Positions 46,004-55,392 are shown, counted from the stretch's first letter. The stretch: DNA of 64,000 nucleotides from Chelativorans sp. ZYF759 (GCF_012911015.1 NZ_WVVV01000001.1:620001-684000); one strand, 5' to 3'. Program-made: numbers and translations. The notes: generated from the letters alone by a model not told the origin.

Positions 46004-47527
46004 ATGGCAGATTTCGTAGCCGTCTTGCGCAAGACAATCGACGGTCTCGAGCACAACACGCCCGAGGCGCGCGAAAAGGTCTTCGCCAAGGCCCGCAATG
46101 CCATCGACAGCAAGCTGGCTTCCATGAACCCGCCGCCGCCGCAGGTGGTGGCGGACCGGCAGCGCAAGACGCTCGAAGACGCGATTGTCGCCGTGCGCGC
46201 GGAGTACGAGCCGCCCGTCGAGGACGATTTCGAGGATTTCCTCGGTGCGTTCGAGGCTGAGGCGGGCGATGCCGGCAAGTCGGAGGCCGACGGCGCCGCT
46301 GTGCCCGTGGTGCCTCTGGCGGCGGGGCCGGCGGAGCGGGTCGAGGGCGATGTCGCACCCTACGGGCAAGAAGTCCCGGACGAATCAGCTCCAGCGCCGG
46401 GGTTCGGCGATTCGGAGCAGCCCTCGGAGGATTCATCTGATCACGCCGGCCCGGTCTTCGAGCCGCGCAACGATGCGGCGGCGCCCGTTGCTGCCGATGA
46501 CGAAGGCGTTTCCGGTGCCGGGGCGGCTTCGGAGGAGACCGTCGGCGCCAGGCGCCCGGTGCGGCCAAAGCGCCGTCGCACCGGCACACTGGCGATAGCC
46601 GCGGCACTGATCCTCCTGATCGGCGCCGGCGCCTATGCCTACTGGCTCAACCCCGACCGCGTGACCGCACTGTTCGGGACGACGCCGGCCGTCGAGTCCG
46701 TGGCAACGGATGGCGAGGCCACGACCGATGCGGCGGAATCTGCCACGCCGGAAGAAGAGGCTCCCGCCGCCGAGGCCGCGGAAGCGGCGCCGCCGCCGGT
46801 CGCGGCCGACGATCCCGAGAAATTCACGCAGCGGCTTCTGCCGGACGGCAGCGAGGTCGATGAGGGGCCGGCTGGCGAACAGCGGCGCATCGGCGAAGGA
46901 ACCTCCGTGGCAAGTTCGACGGGTACCTCGGACGAGCAGCCGGCCAGCGCTCCCTCGAGCAGTGCCCAAGTGCCGGTCGGCCAACGCGCGATCTTCTACG
47001 AGCAGACGACGAGCACGGCGGAAGGTTCGGCAGAGACCGGTTCGGTCGTCTGGTCTCTGGTGCAGGAATCGCCGGGGGGCGACGCCCCGCCGGAACCCGC
47101 CATTCGCGGCGAGGTGACGATCCCCGGTCACAGCCTGCAACTGCGCATGACGATCAGGCGAAATGCCGACCAGACCCTGCCGGCCGGCCACATCATGGAG
47201 ATGATCTTCCTGACGCCGGAAAATTTCGCGGGCGGTGCAATCGACAGCGTGCTGCGCGTCGCCATGAAGAACACGGAAGAGGAGACGGGCAACTCACTGC
47301 TCGGCATACCCGCCAAGATCGCGGACGGCTTCTTCCTGTATGCACTGAGCGACGCGGCGGCGGAGGTAGAAACCAATCTGGAACTGATGCGGGGCCAGAG
47401 CTGGATCGACGTTCCGATCATCTACCGCTCAGGCCGCCGCGCATTGATGACGATGGAAAAGGGCCTGACAGGCGAACGCATCTTCAACGAGGCGATCGAG
47501 GCCTGGCAGAATCAGAACAGCGGCTGA
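46004..47527 (+). CDS. Membrane-anchored protein of unknown function
   Basis: A 507-residue protein. The first 55 residues form a helical module (VLRKTIDGLEHNTPEAREKVFAKAR region), then a long acidic, Ala/Pro-rich cytoplasmic segment (about 60-190), one membrane helix (about 205-225, LAIAAALILLIGAGAYAYWL), another acidic low-complexity stretch and a C-terminal folded domain (about 325-505) with ARPDQ-like beta segments predicted to lie in the periplasm. Proteins with this layout occur downstream of purA in other Hyphomicrobiales but have no established role; some are labelled CheA-like without support. It is convergent with rpoH, and both stop codons lie in one hairpin. Confidence 0.75.
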   Translation: MADFVAVLRKTIDGLEHNTPEAREKVFAKARNAIDSKLASMNPPPPQVVADRQRKTLEDAIVAVRAEYEPPVEDDFEDFLGAFEAEAGDAGKSEADGAAVPVVPLAAGPAERVEGDVAPYGQEVPDESAPAPGFGDSEQPSEDSSDHAGPVFEPRNDAAAPVAADDEGVSGAGAASEETVGARRPVRPKRRRTGTLAIAAALILLIGAGAYAYWLNPDRVTALFGTTPAVESVATDGEATTDAAESATPEEEAPAAEAAEAAPPPVAADDPEKFTQRLLPDGSEVDEGPAGEQRRIGEGTSVASSTGTSDEQPASAPSSSAQVPVGQRAIFYEQTTSTAEGSAETGSVVWSLVQESPGGDAPPEPAIRGEVTIPGHSLQLRMTIRRNADQTLPAGHIMEMIFLTPENFAGGAIDSVLRVAMKNTEEETGNSLLGIPAKIADGFFLYALSDAAAEVETNLELMRGQSWIDVPIIYRSGRRALMTMEKGLTGERIFNEAIEAWQNQNSG

Positions 47528-47555
47528 GCCGGCGCGGCCGCCGCGGGGCTCAGCC
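47522..47555. terminator. Candidate shared terminator hairpin for two convergent genes
   Basis: Nine-base arms GGCTGAGCC (47522-47530) and GGCTCAGCC (47547-47555) pair perfectly around a GC-rich 16-base loop. The left arm contains the TGA of the plus-strand gene and the right arm the TGA of rpoH. No T-run follows, so the terminator call is moderate. Confidence 0.45.
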
Positions 47556-48458
47556 CGCGTCGGCCTCGATGGTGCGCAGCGCCTGCTGGCGCCGTTTGGC
47601 GTTGGCCTGAACGGCCTCCTGTACCTTCTCGAAGGCACGAACCTCGATCTGACGCACGCGCTCTCGGCTGATGTCGAACTCGCCGGAGAGTTCTTCGAGC
47701 GTCATCGGGTCCTCGGCCAGGCGGCGCGCCTCGAAGATGCGGCGCTCGCGCTCGTTCAGCACGTCCAGGGCCTCGCTCAGCATCGAGCGACGCTGATCGA
47801 GTTCGTCCTGCTGCACAAGGATTTCTTCCTGGCTCTGGTGGTCGTCGACGAGCCAGTCCTGCCATTCGCCGGATTCACCTTCGGCCGCGCGGATCGGCGC
47901 ATTCAGCGAAGCATCGCCGGAGAGGCGCCGGTTCATGGAGACGACTTCTGCCTCGCTCACGTTCAGCCGGGTGGCGATCTCCGTGATCTGTTCAGGCTTG
48001 AGGTCGCCGTCGTCGAGCGCCTGGATCTTGCCCTTCACCTTGCGCAGGTTGAAGAACAGCCGTTTCTGGTTGGCGGTGGTGCCCATCTTGACGAGGCTCC
48101 AGGACCGCAGGATGTATTCCTGAATTGAAGCCTTGATCCACCACATGGCATAGGTCGCCAGGCGGAAACCACGCTCCGGCTCGAATTTCTTCACGGCCTG
48201 CATGAGGCCAACATTGCCTTCGGAAATGACCTCGCCGATCGGCAGGCCGTAGCCGCGATAACCCATGGCGATCTTGGCCACGAGCCGAAGATGGCTCGTC
48301 ACCAGCCTGTGGGCCGCATCGGGGTCGTCATGCTCGCCGTAGCGTTTTGCGAGCATGTATTCTTCCTGCGGCTCCAGCATGGGGAAGCGGCGGATCTCCT
48401 CCAGGTAACGGGACAGCCCGCCTTCGCCGGAAACGATACTCGGTAGTGACTGGGCCAT
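47550..48458 (-). CDS. rpoH: RNA polymerase sigma-32 factor RpoH
   Basis: A 302-residue heat-shock sigma factor. The RpoH-specific box reads QKRLFFNLRK, region 2 contains YAMWWIKASIQEYILRSWSLVK and region 4 ends with the helix-turn-helix ISRERVRQIE. It directs transcription of chaperone and protease genes after heat or envelope stress; alphaproteobacteria often have two copies. The ATG at 48458 follows GAGGAGGGCG, an excellent site. The longer frame to 48533 is rejected. A TATAAT hexamer lies about 90 bases upstream. Confidence 0.97.
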   Translation of the reverse strand: MAQSLPSIVSGEGGLSRYLEEIRRFPMLEPQEEYMLAKRYGEHDDPDAAHRLVTSHLRLVAKIAMGYRGYGLPIGEVISEGNVGLMQAVKKFEPERGFRLATYAMWWIKASIQEYILRSWSLVKMGTTANQKRLFFNLRKVKGKIQALDDGDLKPEQITEIATRLNVSEAEVVSMNRRLSGDASLNAPIRAAEGESGEWQDWLVDDHQSQEEILVQQDELDQRRSMLSEALDVLNERERRIFEARRLAEDPMTLEELSGEFDISRERVRQIEVRAFEKVQEAVQANAKRRQQALRTIEADAG

Positions 48459-48545
48459 GAAGCGCCCTCCTCTTGTCTGGTCCAATGTCCCCAACGCGTG
48501 GCGGACATGAGGCGCGACCGCCGGATGGCGCATCGCAATTGGTGC

Positions 48546-48551
48546 ATTATA
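48546..48551 (-). promoter_or_regulatory. Candidate -10 hexamer (TATAAT) of rpoH
   Basis: A perfect consensus TATAAT in minus-strand reading, 88 bases before the rpoH start. No clear TTGACA is found at 16-18 bases upstream, so this is only a likely part of the promoter, in a gap of 184 bases after rluD. Confidence 0.4.
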
Positions 48552-48642
48552 GGAATTTTTGCCGCGCGCGCACTCGAAAAATGAGATGCGAACGCTGTGT
48601 CACGAAAAACTGAACGTTTCGCTCACGTTTTCCTGGATCTGG

Positions 48643-49671
48643 TCACACCCAACGCTTCAGCGCGTCCCTCAGTTCCGCCAGATCGGCCGGAAGCGGGGTC
48701 TCGAAACGCATGGTGTCCCCGGTGCCGGGATGCCGGAATGCAAGCAGCGCGGCATGCAGCGCCTGACGTCCGAGGCCCTTCACCAGCGCGGCGGCCCGGG
48801 GCGGCAGGCGGTTGACCTTCGTTGCGAAGGCACGACCATAAGCAGGGTCGGCCAGAAGGGGATGGCCGATATGGGCCATGTGAACCCTAATCTGATGCGT
48901 GCGCCCGGTCTCCAGCCGACATTCGACCAGCGAGACGAAGGCCGGCCGGCCTGGTCCGAAATGTTCGAGCACCTTGTAGCGGGTCACGGCGTGGCGGGCG
49001 TCGGGGCGCCCCGGCGGCACGACCGCGCGCAGGGTCCGGTCGGCCCCCGCTCGGCCAAGCGGGGCGTCGATGCGCCCCGTTGCCAGCTCCGGTTCGCCCC
49101 ACACGAAAGCCAGATAGGCGCGTTCCAGTTCTCCGTCGCGGCCATGGTCGGCAAAGGCCTCCGAAAGGCCGCGATGGGCGGTGTCCGTCTTCGCGACGAC
49201 CATCACGCCGCTCGTGTCCTTGTCCAGGCGGTGCACGATGCCGGGTCTCTTCACCCCGCCGATCCCTGAAAGCGAATCGCCGCAATGATGGATCAACGCA
49301 TTGACCAGCGTGCCGGACGGGTTGCCGGCACCGGGATGCACCACCAGCCCGGATGGCTTGTCGATGACGATCAGGTCGGAATCCTCGTGGAGGACCGAGA
49401 GAGGAATGTCTTCGGCGACCGGCGCGGCTGGCTCCGGCTCCGGCTGTTCGATCACGATCTCTTCGCCGCCCGACAGGCGGTGCTTGGGTTCGCGCACTGT
49501 GGCCGCACCCACCGTCACGCGGCCGACGCGGATCAGCGACTGCACGCGGCTGCGCGACAGGTCGGGCGCAAGCGCGGCGGCCAGAAACTGGTCCAACCGC
49601 TGGCCTGCGGCGTCGGGCCCCGCCGTCAGGGCTTTTCTTGCCGCCGCGGCTTGGATATCAGGGGCGCTCAT
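48643..49671 (-). CDS. rluD: RluD-type 23S rRNA pseudouridine synthase
   Basis: A 342-residue enzyme of the RluA/RluD family. An S4 RNA-binding domain (about residues 22-85, RLDQFLAAAL and SRVQSLIRVGRVTV) precedes the catalytic domain with the active Asp in HRLDKDTSGVMVVAK. It modifies uridines in 23S rRNA helix 69. The ATG at 49671 (MSAPDIQ) is chosen; a much longer frame to 50364 crosses two plus-strand genes and is rejected. It is divergent from the DUF6476-type gene by 30 bases and upstream of rpoH in the same direction. Confidence 0.92.
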   Translation of the reverse strand: MSAPDIQAAAARKALTAGPDAAGQRLDQFLAAALAPDLSRSRVQSLIRVGRVTVGAATVREPKHRLSGGEEIVIEQPEPEPAAPVAEDIPLSVLHEDSDLIVIDKPSGLVVHPGAGNPSGTLVNALIHHCGDSLSGIGGVKRPGIVHRLDKDTSGVMVVAKTDTAHRGLSEAFADHGRDGELERAYLAFVWGEPELATGRIDAPLGRAGADRTLRAVVPPGRPDARHAVTRYKVLEHFGPGRPAFVSLVECRLETGRTHQIRVHMAHIGHPLLADPAYGRAFATKVNRLPPRAAALVKGLGRQALHAALLAFRHPGTGDTMRFETPLPADLAELRDALKRWV

Positions 49672-49701
49672 CGCAAACCCTTGAACTGGACGCGCGCAGA
49701 C

Positions 49702-50091
49702 ATGGCAGACAGCAAGCCCGACCCGGCCGACGAGCAACTCGATCCCGCCGCCGAACGCGTTCGCCGCAAGCTGGTGCGTTTCATGGCCATCAATCTCGGG
49801 ATCCTGTTTCTCGCCCTTATGGCGGTGGTCGCCGCCCTTGTCTACCGCGCCTTCCTGTCGAGCGGCCCTGACGAAACCCCGGCCATGATCACGGAGATCC
49901 CGACCCCGCCGCCAGGTTCCATGCTGACGGGCGAGATCGCGCTTCCCGACGGTGCGCGGGTGGTTTCGCATGCGCTCTCGGGCAACCGGCTGACGATCGA
50001 CATCGAGGTGAGTGGCGAGCGCTCCATTCTGGTCTACGACATCGCCGAAGGCCGTATCATCGGCCGCTTCACGCTCAGCGGCGCGCGCTGA
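49702..50091 (+). CDS. Small membrane-anchored protein (DUF6476-like)
   Basis: A 129-residue protein with a charged N-terminal 25 residues, one membrane helix (about 28-50) and a C-terminal domain with the segments LPDGARVVSHALSGNRLTIDIE and LVYDIAEGRIIGRF. It fits DUF6476, formerly mislabelled fimbrial protein, and is regularly next to rluD in this order. The domain is likely periplasmic; function unknown. The ATG at 49702 follows no strong Shine-Dalgarno. It is four bases ahead of the VOC gene, so the pair is likely cotranscribed. Confidence 0.75.
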   Translation: MADSKPDPADEQLDPAAERVRRKLVRFMAINLGILFLALMAVVAALVYRAFLSSGPDETPAMITEIPTPPPGSMLTGEIALPDGARVVSHALSGNRLTIDIEVSGERSILVYDIAEGRIIGRFTLSGAR

Positions 50092-50094
50092 TCC

Positions 50095-50490
50095 ATGGCC
50101 GGCCGGCGTGTCGCCCTGGTGACGGTCGTCGTGGACGATTACGACGAGGCGGTCGCCTTTTACACGCAGAAACTCGGCTTCATGCTCGTCGAGGACACGG
50201 CGCTGGGCGCCGGCAAGCGCTGGGTGGTGGTGGCGCCAGGCAGCGGTTCGGCGGGCCTGTTGCTGGCGCGCGCGGCCGACGATCCTCAGCGCGCGCGTAT
50301 CGGCGACCAGACGGGCGGCCGGGTCGGCTTCTTCCTGGAAACCGATGATTTCGATCGGGATCATGCCGCGATGCAGGCATCAGGCGTCACCTTCCTGGAG
50401 GAGCCCCGCCGCGAGCCCTACGGCACGGTCGCGGTGTTTGCCGATCTCTACGGCAATCTGTTCGACCTGATCGAACCGCGCCATTCTTGA
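50095..50490 (+). CDS. VOC (glyoxalase/bleomycin resistance) family protein
   Basis: A 131-residue single VOC domain protein: beta-alpha-beta-beta-beta units starting with VTVVVDDYDEAVAFYTQKLGF and ending FADLYGNLFDLIEP, where the Glu is a usual metal ligand. Family members include glyoxalases, dioxygenases and antibiotic-binding proteins; the exact activity cannot be read from the sequence. It follows the DUF6476-like gene by three bases. Confidence 0.85.
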   Translation: MAGRRVALVTVVVDDYDEAVAFYTQKLGFMLVEDTALGAGKRWVVVAPGSGSAGLLLARAADDPQRARIGDQTGGRVGFFLETDDFDRDHAAMQASGVTFLEEPRREPYGTVAVFADLYGNLFDLIEPRHS

Positions 50491-50705
50491 CTCCGCCGAC
50501 AATTTGGGGTCTACAGCCGCCTAATTCCGCGACGAGTGAAAACTCCGAGCAACCGACCGGGGCGGCCCTTCCATTTTGGGCAGGATCCCGGAGGTCAACA
50601 TCCGGCAGCGCGATGCGCCCCCGGATGCCATTCGGCTTTGGGTTTCAACCGGGCCGCGGAACCACTACTTCTCGGGTCGATCGACGCGAGATGTGAGGAA
50701 ACCGG

Positions 50706-52271
50706 ATGTTCGAGAACCTTCAAGAGCGCCTTGGCTCAATCCTGAACGGCCTGACCGGGCGCGGCGCGCTTTCGGAACAGGACGTTTCGGCCGCGCTGCG
50801 CGAGGTGCGCCGTGCGCTGATCGAGGCCGACGTCGCGCTGGAGGTCGTGCGTTCCTTCACCGACAAGGTGCGCGAGAAGGCCGTCGGGGCCGAGGTCCTG
50901 AAATCGATCAAGCCCGGCCAGATGGTCGTCAAGATCGTCCATGACGAGCTCGTCGAGATGCTCGGCTCCGAGGGCGAAACGATCGACCTCAACGCGCCTG
51001 CCCCCGTCGTCATCATGATGGTCGGCCTGCAGGGCTCGGGCAAGACGACGACGACTGGCAAGATCGCGCGGCGCCTGACCGACCGCCAGGGCAAGAAGGT
51101 CCTGATGGCCTCGCTCGACACGCGCAGGCCGGCCGCACAGGAGCAGCTCAAGCAGATCGGCGAACAGCTGTCGGTCGCGACCTTGCCGATCATCGCCGGC
51201 CAGGGGCCGGTCGAGATCGCCCGGCGTGCCGTCCAGGCTGCCAAGCTCGGCGGGCATGACGTGGTCATTCTCGACACCGCCGGCCGCACTCACATCGACG
51301 AGCCGCTGATGGCCGAGATGGCCGAGATCAAGGTCTCGTCCAATCCGCATGAGACGCTGCTCGTCGCCGACTCGCTGACCGGCCAGGACGCGGTCAATCT
51401 CGCGCGCTCCTTCGATGAGCGGGTCGGGGTAACCGGCCTCGTGCTCACCCGCATGGATGGCGACGGGCGCGGCGGCGCGGCTCTTTCCATGCGTGCCGTC
51501 ACCGGAAAGCCCGTCAAGCTGATCGGCACCGGCGAGAAAATGGACGCGCTGGAGGAGTTTCATCCCAAGCGTATCGCCGACCGCATCCTCGGCATGGGCG
51601 ACATCGTCAGCCTGGTCGAGCGGGCATCGGAAACCATCGACGCGGAAAAGGCCGCGGCGATGGCCAAGAAGATGCAGTCCGGCAAGTTCGATCTGAACGA
51701 TCTCGCCGATCAGTTGCGCCAGATGCAGAAAATGGGCGGCATGGGCGGCATCATGGGCATGATGCCCGGCATGGGAAAGATGCAGGGCCAGATGGCCGCC
51801 GCGGGTTTCGACGACAAGACGTTCTCGCGCCAGATCGCCATCATCCAGTCGATGACGGCCAAGGAACGGGCCAATCCCGACCTTCTCAAGCACAGCCGCA
51901 AGAAGCGCATCGCGGCGGGCTCCGGCACCGATGCGGCGGCGATCAACAAGCTCTTGAAGATGCACCGCCAGATGGCCGACATGATGAAGGCGATGGGCGG
52001 CAAGGGGAAAGGCGGCGGCATGATGCGCGGCCTGATGGGCGGCATGGCCAACAAGATGGGGCTCGGCGGTCTGATGGGCGGCGGCATGCCGGATCTCTCC
52101 AAGATGGACCCCAAACAGCTCGAGGCGCTCAAGAAGCAGGCGGAGGCCGCGGGTCTCGGTGGCGGCATGCCCAAGGGTCTGCCGGGTGGCCTGCCTGGCC
52201 TTCCCGGCGGCGGACTGCCCGGGCTTCCGGGCGGACGCGGTCTTCCCGGCCTGCCGAAAGGCAAGAAATGA
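50706..52271 (+). CDS. ffh: Signal recognition particle protein Ffh
   Basis: A 521-residue GTPase that binds signal sequences and SRP RNA and delivers ribosomes to FtsY. The N domain is followed by the G domain with GLQGSGKTT (residues 107-115), DTAGRTH and TRMDGDGRGG, then the Met-rich M domain. The last 30 residues are an unusual run of Gly-Leu-Pro-Gly repeats ending in KGKK, seen in rhizobial Ffh as a low-complexity tail. The GNAT gene starts inside its stop codon (ATGA). Confidence 0.97.
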   Translation: MFENLQERLGSILNGLTGRGALSEQDVSAALREVRRALIEADVALEVVRSFTDKVREKAVGAEVLKSIKPGQMVVKIVHDELVEMLGSEGETIDLNAPAPVVIMMVGLQGSGKTTTTGKIARRLTDRQGKKVLMASLDTRRPAAQEQLKQIGEQLSVATLPIIAGQGPVEIARRAVQAAKLGGHDVVILDTAGRTHIDEPLMAEMAEIKVSSNPHETLLVADSLTGQDAVNLARSFDERVGVTGLVLTRMDGDGRGGAALSMRAVTGKPVKLIGTGEKMDALEEFHPKRIADRILGMGDIVSLVERASETIDAEKAAAMAKKMQSGKFDLNDLADQLRQMQKMGGMGGIMGMMPGMGKMQGQMAAAGFDDKTFSRQIAIIQSMTAKERANPDLLKHSRKKRIAAGSGTDAAAINKLLKMHRQMADMMKAMGGKGKGGGMMRGLMGGMANKMGLGGLMGGGMPDLSKMDPKQLEALKKQAEAAGLGGGMPKGLPGGLPGLPGGGLPGLPGGRGLPGLPKGKK

Positions 52272-52813
52272 TACCCACAATTGAAACCGACAGGCTAATC
52301 CTGAGAGCTCTCAAGCAAGCGGATTTCGAACCGCTTGCCGCTTTCTTCGAAAGCGACGCGGCACGTTTCGTGGGCGGACCGATGGACCGGGTCGCGGCCT
52401 GGCGCCACGTGGCGGCATCGGCCGGCAGCTGGGTGTTGCGCGGTTTCGGCGAGTTTGCTGTCGAGCACAAGGCAAGCGGCCGCATCGCGGGGCTCGTCGG
52501 CCCCTGGTTTCCGGAGGGATGGCCGGAAAAGGAGATCGGCTGGATCATCCTGCCGGAGTTCCAGAACAGCGGTTTTGGCTTCGAGGCCGCGGCGCGTGCG
52601 ATCCGTTTCGTCTACGAGGATCTTGGCTGGACGACCGCGATCTCATGCATTGCGCGGGACAATCGCCCATCTGCGAGCCTTGCCGAGAAGCTGGGCGCTA
52701 CGTGCGGCGGCGAGATGGAGTTCAAGCCCTATGGCAAGTTCCCCTTCTACCGCCATCTGTCGCCAGCGGCCTTCGTAGAGCATGTCGAGCGGAGGGCGTA
52801 TTGTGACGGATAA
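52268..52813 (+). CDS. GNAT acetyltransferase (RimJ/RimL type)
   Basis: A 181-residue N-acetyltransferase. The opening pattern TIETDRLILRALKQADFEPLAAFF is that of the RimJ/RimL branch, and the acetyl-CoA region is ILPEFQNSGFGFEAAARAIRFVYEDL. Such enzymes acetylate ribosomal proteins or small molecules; target not known. It overlaps ffh by four bases and chorismate mutase by eleven, so it is one link of a coupled ffh-GNAT-chorismate mutase-rpsP transcript. Confidence 0.85.
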   Translation: MIPTIETDRLILRALKQADFEPLAAFFESDAARFVGGPMDRVAAWRHVAASAGSWVLRGFGEFAVEHKASGRIAGLVGPWFPEGWPEKEIGWIILPEFQNSGFGFEAAARAIRFVYEDLGWTTAISCIARDNRPSASLAEKLGATCGGEMEFKPYGKFPFYRHLSPAAFVEHVERRAYCDG

Positions 52814-53129
52814 GAGCGATACCGAGAAAGCGCGTGCGCAACTGGGCCAGTACCGCGCCTCGATCGACAACATCGACGCAGCCCTTATCCACATGTTGGC
52901 CGAGCGCTTTCGCTGCACGCAGGCGGTCGGCCATCTCAAGGCGACTTATGGCCTGCCGCCGGCCGATCCCTCACGCGAGGCCGAGCAGATCGCCCGGCTT
53001 CGCCGGCTGGCCGACGAAGCCAATCTCGACCCCGATTTCGCGGAGAAGTTCCTGAACTTCATCATCCGCGAGGTCATACGCCATCACGAGGCCATTGCCG
53101 CCGAAAACGGCGCCTCGCAGAAACAGTGA
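52803..53129 (+). CDS. Chorismate mutase (AroQ type)
   Basis: A 108-residue all-helical AroQ-class mutase converting chorismate to prephenate on the way to Phe and Tyr. The first helix [17 protein letters not shown] with Arg and the third-helix [10 protein letters not shown] fit the family. The GTG at 52803 with GGAGGG six bases upstream is preferred over ATG 52782, which lies inside the GNAT gene and adds seven residues. The gene is commonly found between ffh and rpsP in this order. Confidence 0.88.
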   Translation: MTDKSDTEKARAQLGQYRASIDNIDAALIHMLAERFRCTQAVGHLKATYGLPPADPSREAEQIARLRRLADEANLDPDFAEKFLNFIIREVIRHHEAIAAENGASQKQ

Positions 53130-53151
53130 ACTATTCCAAGGAGCAAATGAA

Positions 53152-53598
53152 ATGGCACTGAAGATCCGTCTGGCACGCGCCGGCTCGAAAAAGCGGCCCT
53201 ATTATCACATCGTCATCGCCGACGTGCGTTCGCCGCGCGACGGCCGCTTCATCGAGCAGGTCGGTTCGTGGAACCCGATGCTGCCGAAGGAGGGCGAACG
53301 CGTGAAGCTCAACGAGGACCGCATCAAGCACTGGATGAGCCAGGGCGCGCTGCCGACCGACCGCGTGCTGCGCTTCCTGGACCAGGCCGGCCTGGCCGCA
53401 CGCCCGGCCCGCAGCAACCCGAAGAAGGCCGAACCCGGCCAGAAGGCTCAGGAGCGCCTGGCCGCTGCCAAGCAGGCCGAGGAAGAGGCAGCCGCAAAGG
53501 CCGCCGAGGCCGCCGAAGCCGCGAAGGCTGCAGCCGAAGCTCCCGCCGAGGAAGCTCCTGCGGAGGAAGCTGCTGGCGAAGAGGCGAAGGCCGAATAG
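53152..53598 (+). CDS. rpsP: 30S ribosomal protein S16 with an acidic tail
   Basis: A 148-residue protein. Residues 1-85 are normal S16 ([32 protein letters not shown]), and the remaining 60 residues are an Ala/Glu/Lys-rich helical tail, about double the length of E. coli S16. Such tails are frequent in alphaproteobacteria. AAGGAG precedes the ATG at 53152. In most relatives rimM, trmD and rplS follow; here they do not. Confidence 0.97.
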   Translation: MALKIRLARAGSKKRPYYHIVIADVRSPRDGRFIEQVGSWNPMLPKEGERVKLNEDRIKHWMSQGALPTDRVLRFLDQAGLAARPARSNPKKAEPGQKAQERLAAAKQAEEEAAAKAAEAAEAAKAAAEAPAEEAPAEEAAGEEAKAE

Positions 53599-53624
53599 TC
53601 TACGGGCTTCAGCCGGAAGCGATT

Positions 53625-54110
53625 TCAGGGGGATGGCGTGTCTGCGCCGTCCCCTTTTTCGTGGCGACCATGCAGCCAGATGCCGGCCGACCGGCCCGCG
53701 ACGAACCAGTAGGCGATGCCGGCGACCATGCCGGCGGCGATGGCGGCCGCGGCAAAGCCGGGATTGCTCGTTTCGGGGTGGGCGGCAGGGTCCATCCAGG
53801 ACCAGGCGAGGACGTAGAGGGCGCTGGCGGCGCCGCCGAGCGCGTAGAACAGCCAGTCCCTGCGCGCCAGATATTCAGCCACGACCACGAGGATGGCGAC
53901 CGGCAAGAATGCCAGATAAGCAAAAAAGAGCGTGAAGAAGCCGAGCGAAACCCAGAAGCTCGGACGTGAGGCCACGCCATACTCGCCCGCGAACAGGTCG
54001 AAGGCGGAGAACAACACCACATTCATGAACAGGCTGGCGGAAACCGCGGCTGCGACAAACCCGACGAAGATGACGGCCAGCCGCCAGAGATGGGCGAAGA
54101 CCCGGCTCAA
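53625..54110 (-). CDS. Four-helix membrane protein
   Basis: A 161-residue membrane protein with four helices (about residues 10-35, 53-80, 86-105 and 117-140). I do not recognise a named family beyond its habit of following rlmN. Its start overlaps the rlmN stop codon as ATGA, so it is translated with rlmN. It ends in convergence with rpsP inside the terminator stem. No catalytic motif is visible. Confidence 0.7.
   Translation of the reverse strand: MSRVFAHLWRLAVIFVGFVAAAVSASLFMNVVLFSAFDLFAGEYGVASRPSFWVSLGFFTLFFAYLAFLPVAILVVVAEYLARRDWLFYALGGAASALYVLAWSWMDPAAHPETSNPGFAAAAIAAGMVAGIAYWFVAGRSAGIWLHGRHEKGDGADTPSP
53628..53659 (+). terminator. Rho-independent terminator after rpsP
   Basis: A GC-rich stem (53629-53638 with 53645-53654, one G/T pair) with a 6-base loop and five T's (53655-53659). 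It lies 30 bases after the rpsP stop and overlaps the 3' end of the convergent membrane-protein gene. Confidence 0.8.
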
Positions 54111-55333
54111 TCCTCGCCATGTCCCGCGATCATCATGGCCTCGAGTGCCAGGCGGTCGGATTTACGCATGCGCTCGGATTCCGACTTGAGCTGTCCGCAG
54201 GCGGCAAGGATATCGCGGCCGCGCGGGGTCCGGATCGGCGAGGCATAGCCCGCACGATTGACGTAGTCGGCGAAGGCCTCGATCGTCTCCCATTCGGAGC
54301 ACTGGTAGTTGGAGCCGGGCCATGGGTTGAAGGGAATCAGGTTGATCTTGGCCGGAATGCCCCGAAGCAGCCGCACCAGCTCCTTCGCGTCCTCGAGAGA
54401 GTCGTTGACGTCCCTCAGCATCACATATTCGAAGGTGATGCGACGCGCATTGGACAGGCCGGGATAGGCGCGGCAGGCGTCCATCAGTTCCTTCAGCGGA
54501 TACTTCTTGTTGATGGGCACCAGCATGTCGCGCAGATCGTCACGTACCGCATGCAGCGATATGGCCAGCATCACGCCGATTTCCTCGCCGGTGCGGTAGA
54601 TCTCCGGCACGAGGCCGGAGGTCGACAGGGTGATGCGTCTCTTCGACAGGGACAGCCCGTCGCCATCGGCGGCGATCAGAAGCGCCTTCTTCACTTCCTC
54701 GAAATTGTAGAGCGGCTCGCCCATGCCCATCATAACGATGTTTGTCACCTTGCGGCCTTCCGACGGGACGATGGCGCCGGCCGGGGTGTCGCGTTCGGGG
54801 AAGTCTCCCAAGCGGTCGCGGGCGATCAGCAACTGCGCGAGGATCTCCTCGGATGTCAGGTTGCGCACCAGCTTCTGCGTGCCGGTGTGGCAGAAGGAGC
54901 AGGTCAGCGTGCAGCCCACCTGGGAGGAAATGCAGAGAGTACCGCGTCCTTCTTCGGGGATGTAAACGGTCTCAATCTCGACCGGCCGGCCCGCGCCGCG
55001 CGGCGGAAAACGCAACAGCCACTTGCGCGTGCCGTCATTGGAAATCTGTTCCTCGACGATTTCCGGGCGGGCAATGGTGAATTGCGTGGCGAGTGCGGCG
55101 CGCAGATCCTTCGATACGTTGCGCATCTCGTCGAAATCGGCCACGCCGCGCACATAGAGCCAGTGCCAGAGCTGCTGCACACGCATGCGGCGCTGGCGCT
55201 CGGGCACGCCGGCCGCGCCGAGCGCGTTGGCCATCTCGTCGCGACTCATGCCGACGAGCGAAGGCTTCTGCGAAAATGCAGGGCGGTACGCGGCGCGGGA
55301 TTCCGCGCTGGTGAGATCAAGAGTAAGTGACAT
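54107..55333 (-). CDS. rlmN: 23S rRNA/tRNA A2503/A37 methyltransferase RlmN
   Basis: A 408-residue radical SAM enzyme that methylates C2 of A2503 in 23S rRNA and A37 of some tRNAs. The cluster cysteines C141, C145 and C148 (CTLTCSFC) and the downstream [15 protein letters not shown] and SLHA motifs are present; the resolving Cys is in the final ILAACGQL segment. The ATG at 55333 gives MSLTLDL; a frame from 55390 adds 19 residues. It overlaps the membrane-protein gene by four bases. Confidence 0.96.
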   Translation of the reverse strand: MSLTLDLTSAESRAAYRPAFSQKPSLVGMSRDEMANALGAAGVPERQRRMRVQQLWHWLYVRGVADFDEMRNVSKDLRAALATQFTIARPEIVEEQISNDGTRKWLLRFPPRGAGRPVEIETVYIPEEGRGTLCISSQVGCTLTCSFCHTGTQKLVRNLTSEEILAQLLIARDRLGDFPERDTPAGAIVPSEGRKVTNIVMMGMGEPLYNFEEVKKALLIAADGDGLSLSKRRITLSTSGLVPEIYRTGEEIGVMLAISLHAVRDDLRDMLVPINKKYPLKELMDACRAYPGLSNARRITFEYVMLRDVNDSLEDAKELVRLLRGIPAKINLIPFNPWPGSNYQCSEWETIEAFADYVNRAGYASPIRTPRGRDILAACGQLKSESERMRKSDRLALEAMMIAGHGED

Positions 55334-55392
55334 GGCGTCCGATATAGGCTTGGCGGCGCGGCTGCGCCAGTCTTCGCCGTTCCATAGCATGA

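Noticed and set aside
52170-52265. Repeat element at the ffh 3' end
   Set aside because: It is the in-frame coding of Gly-Leu-Pro-Gly repeats in the Ffh tail and not a mobile or intergenic repeat.
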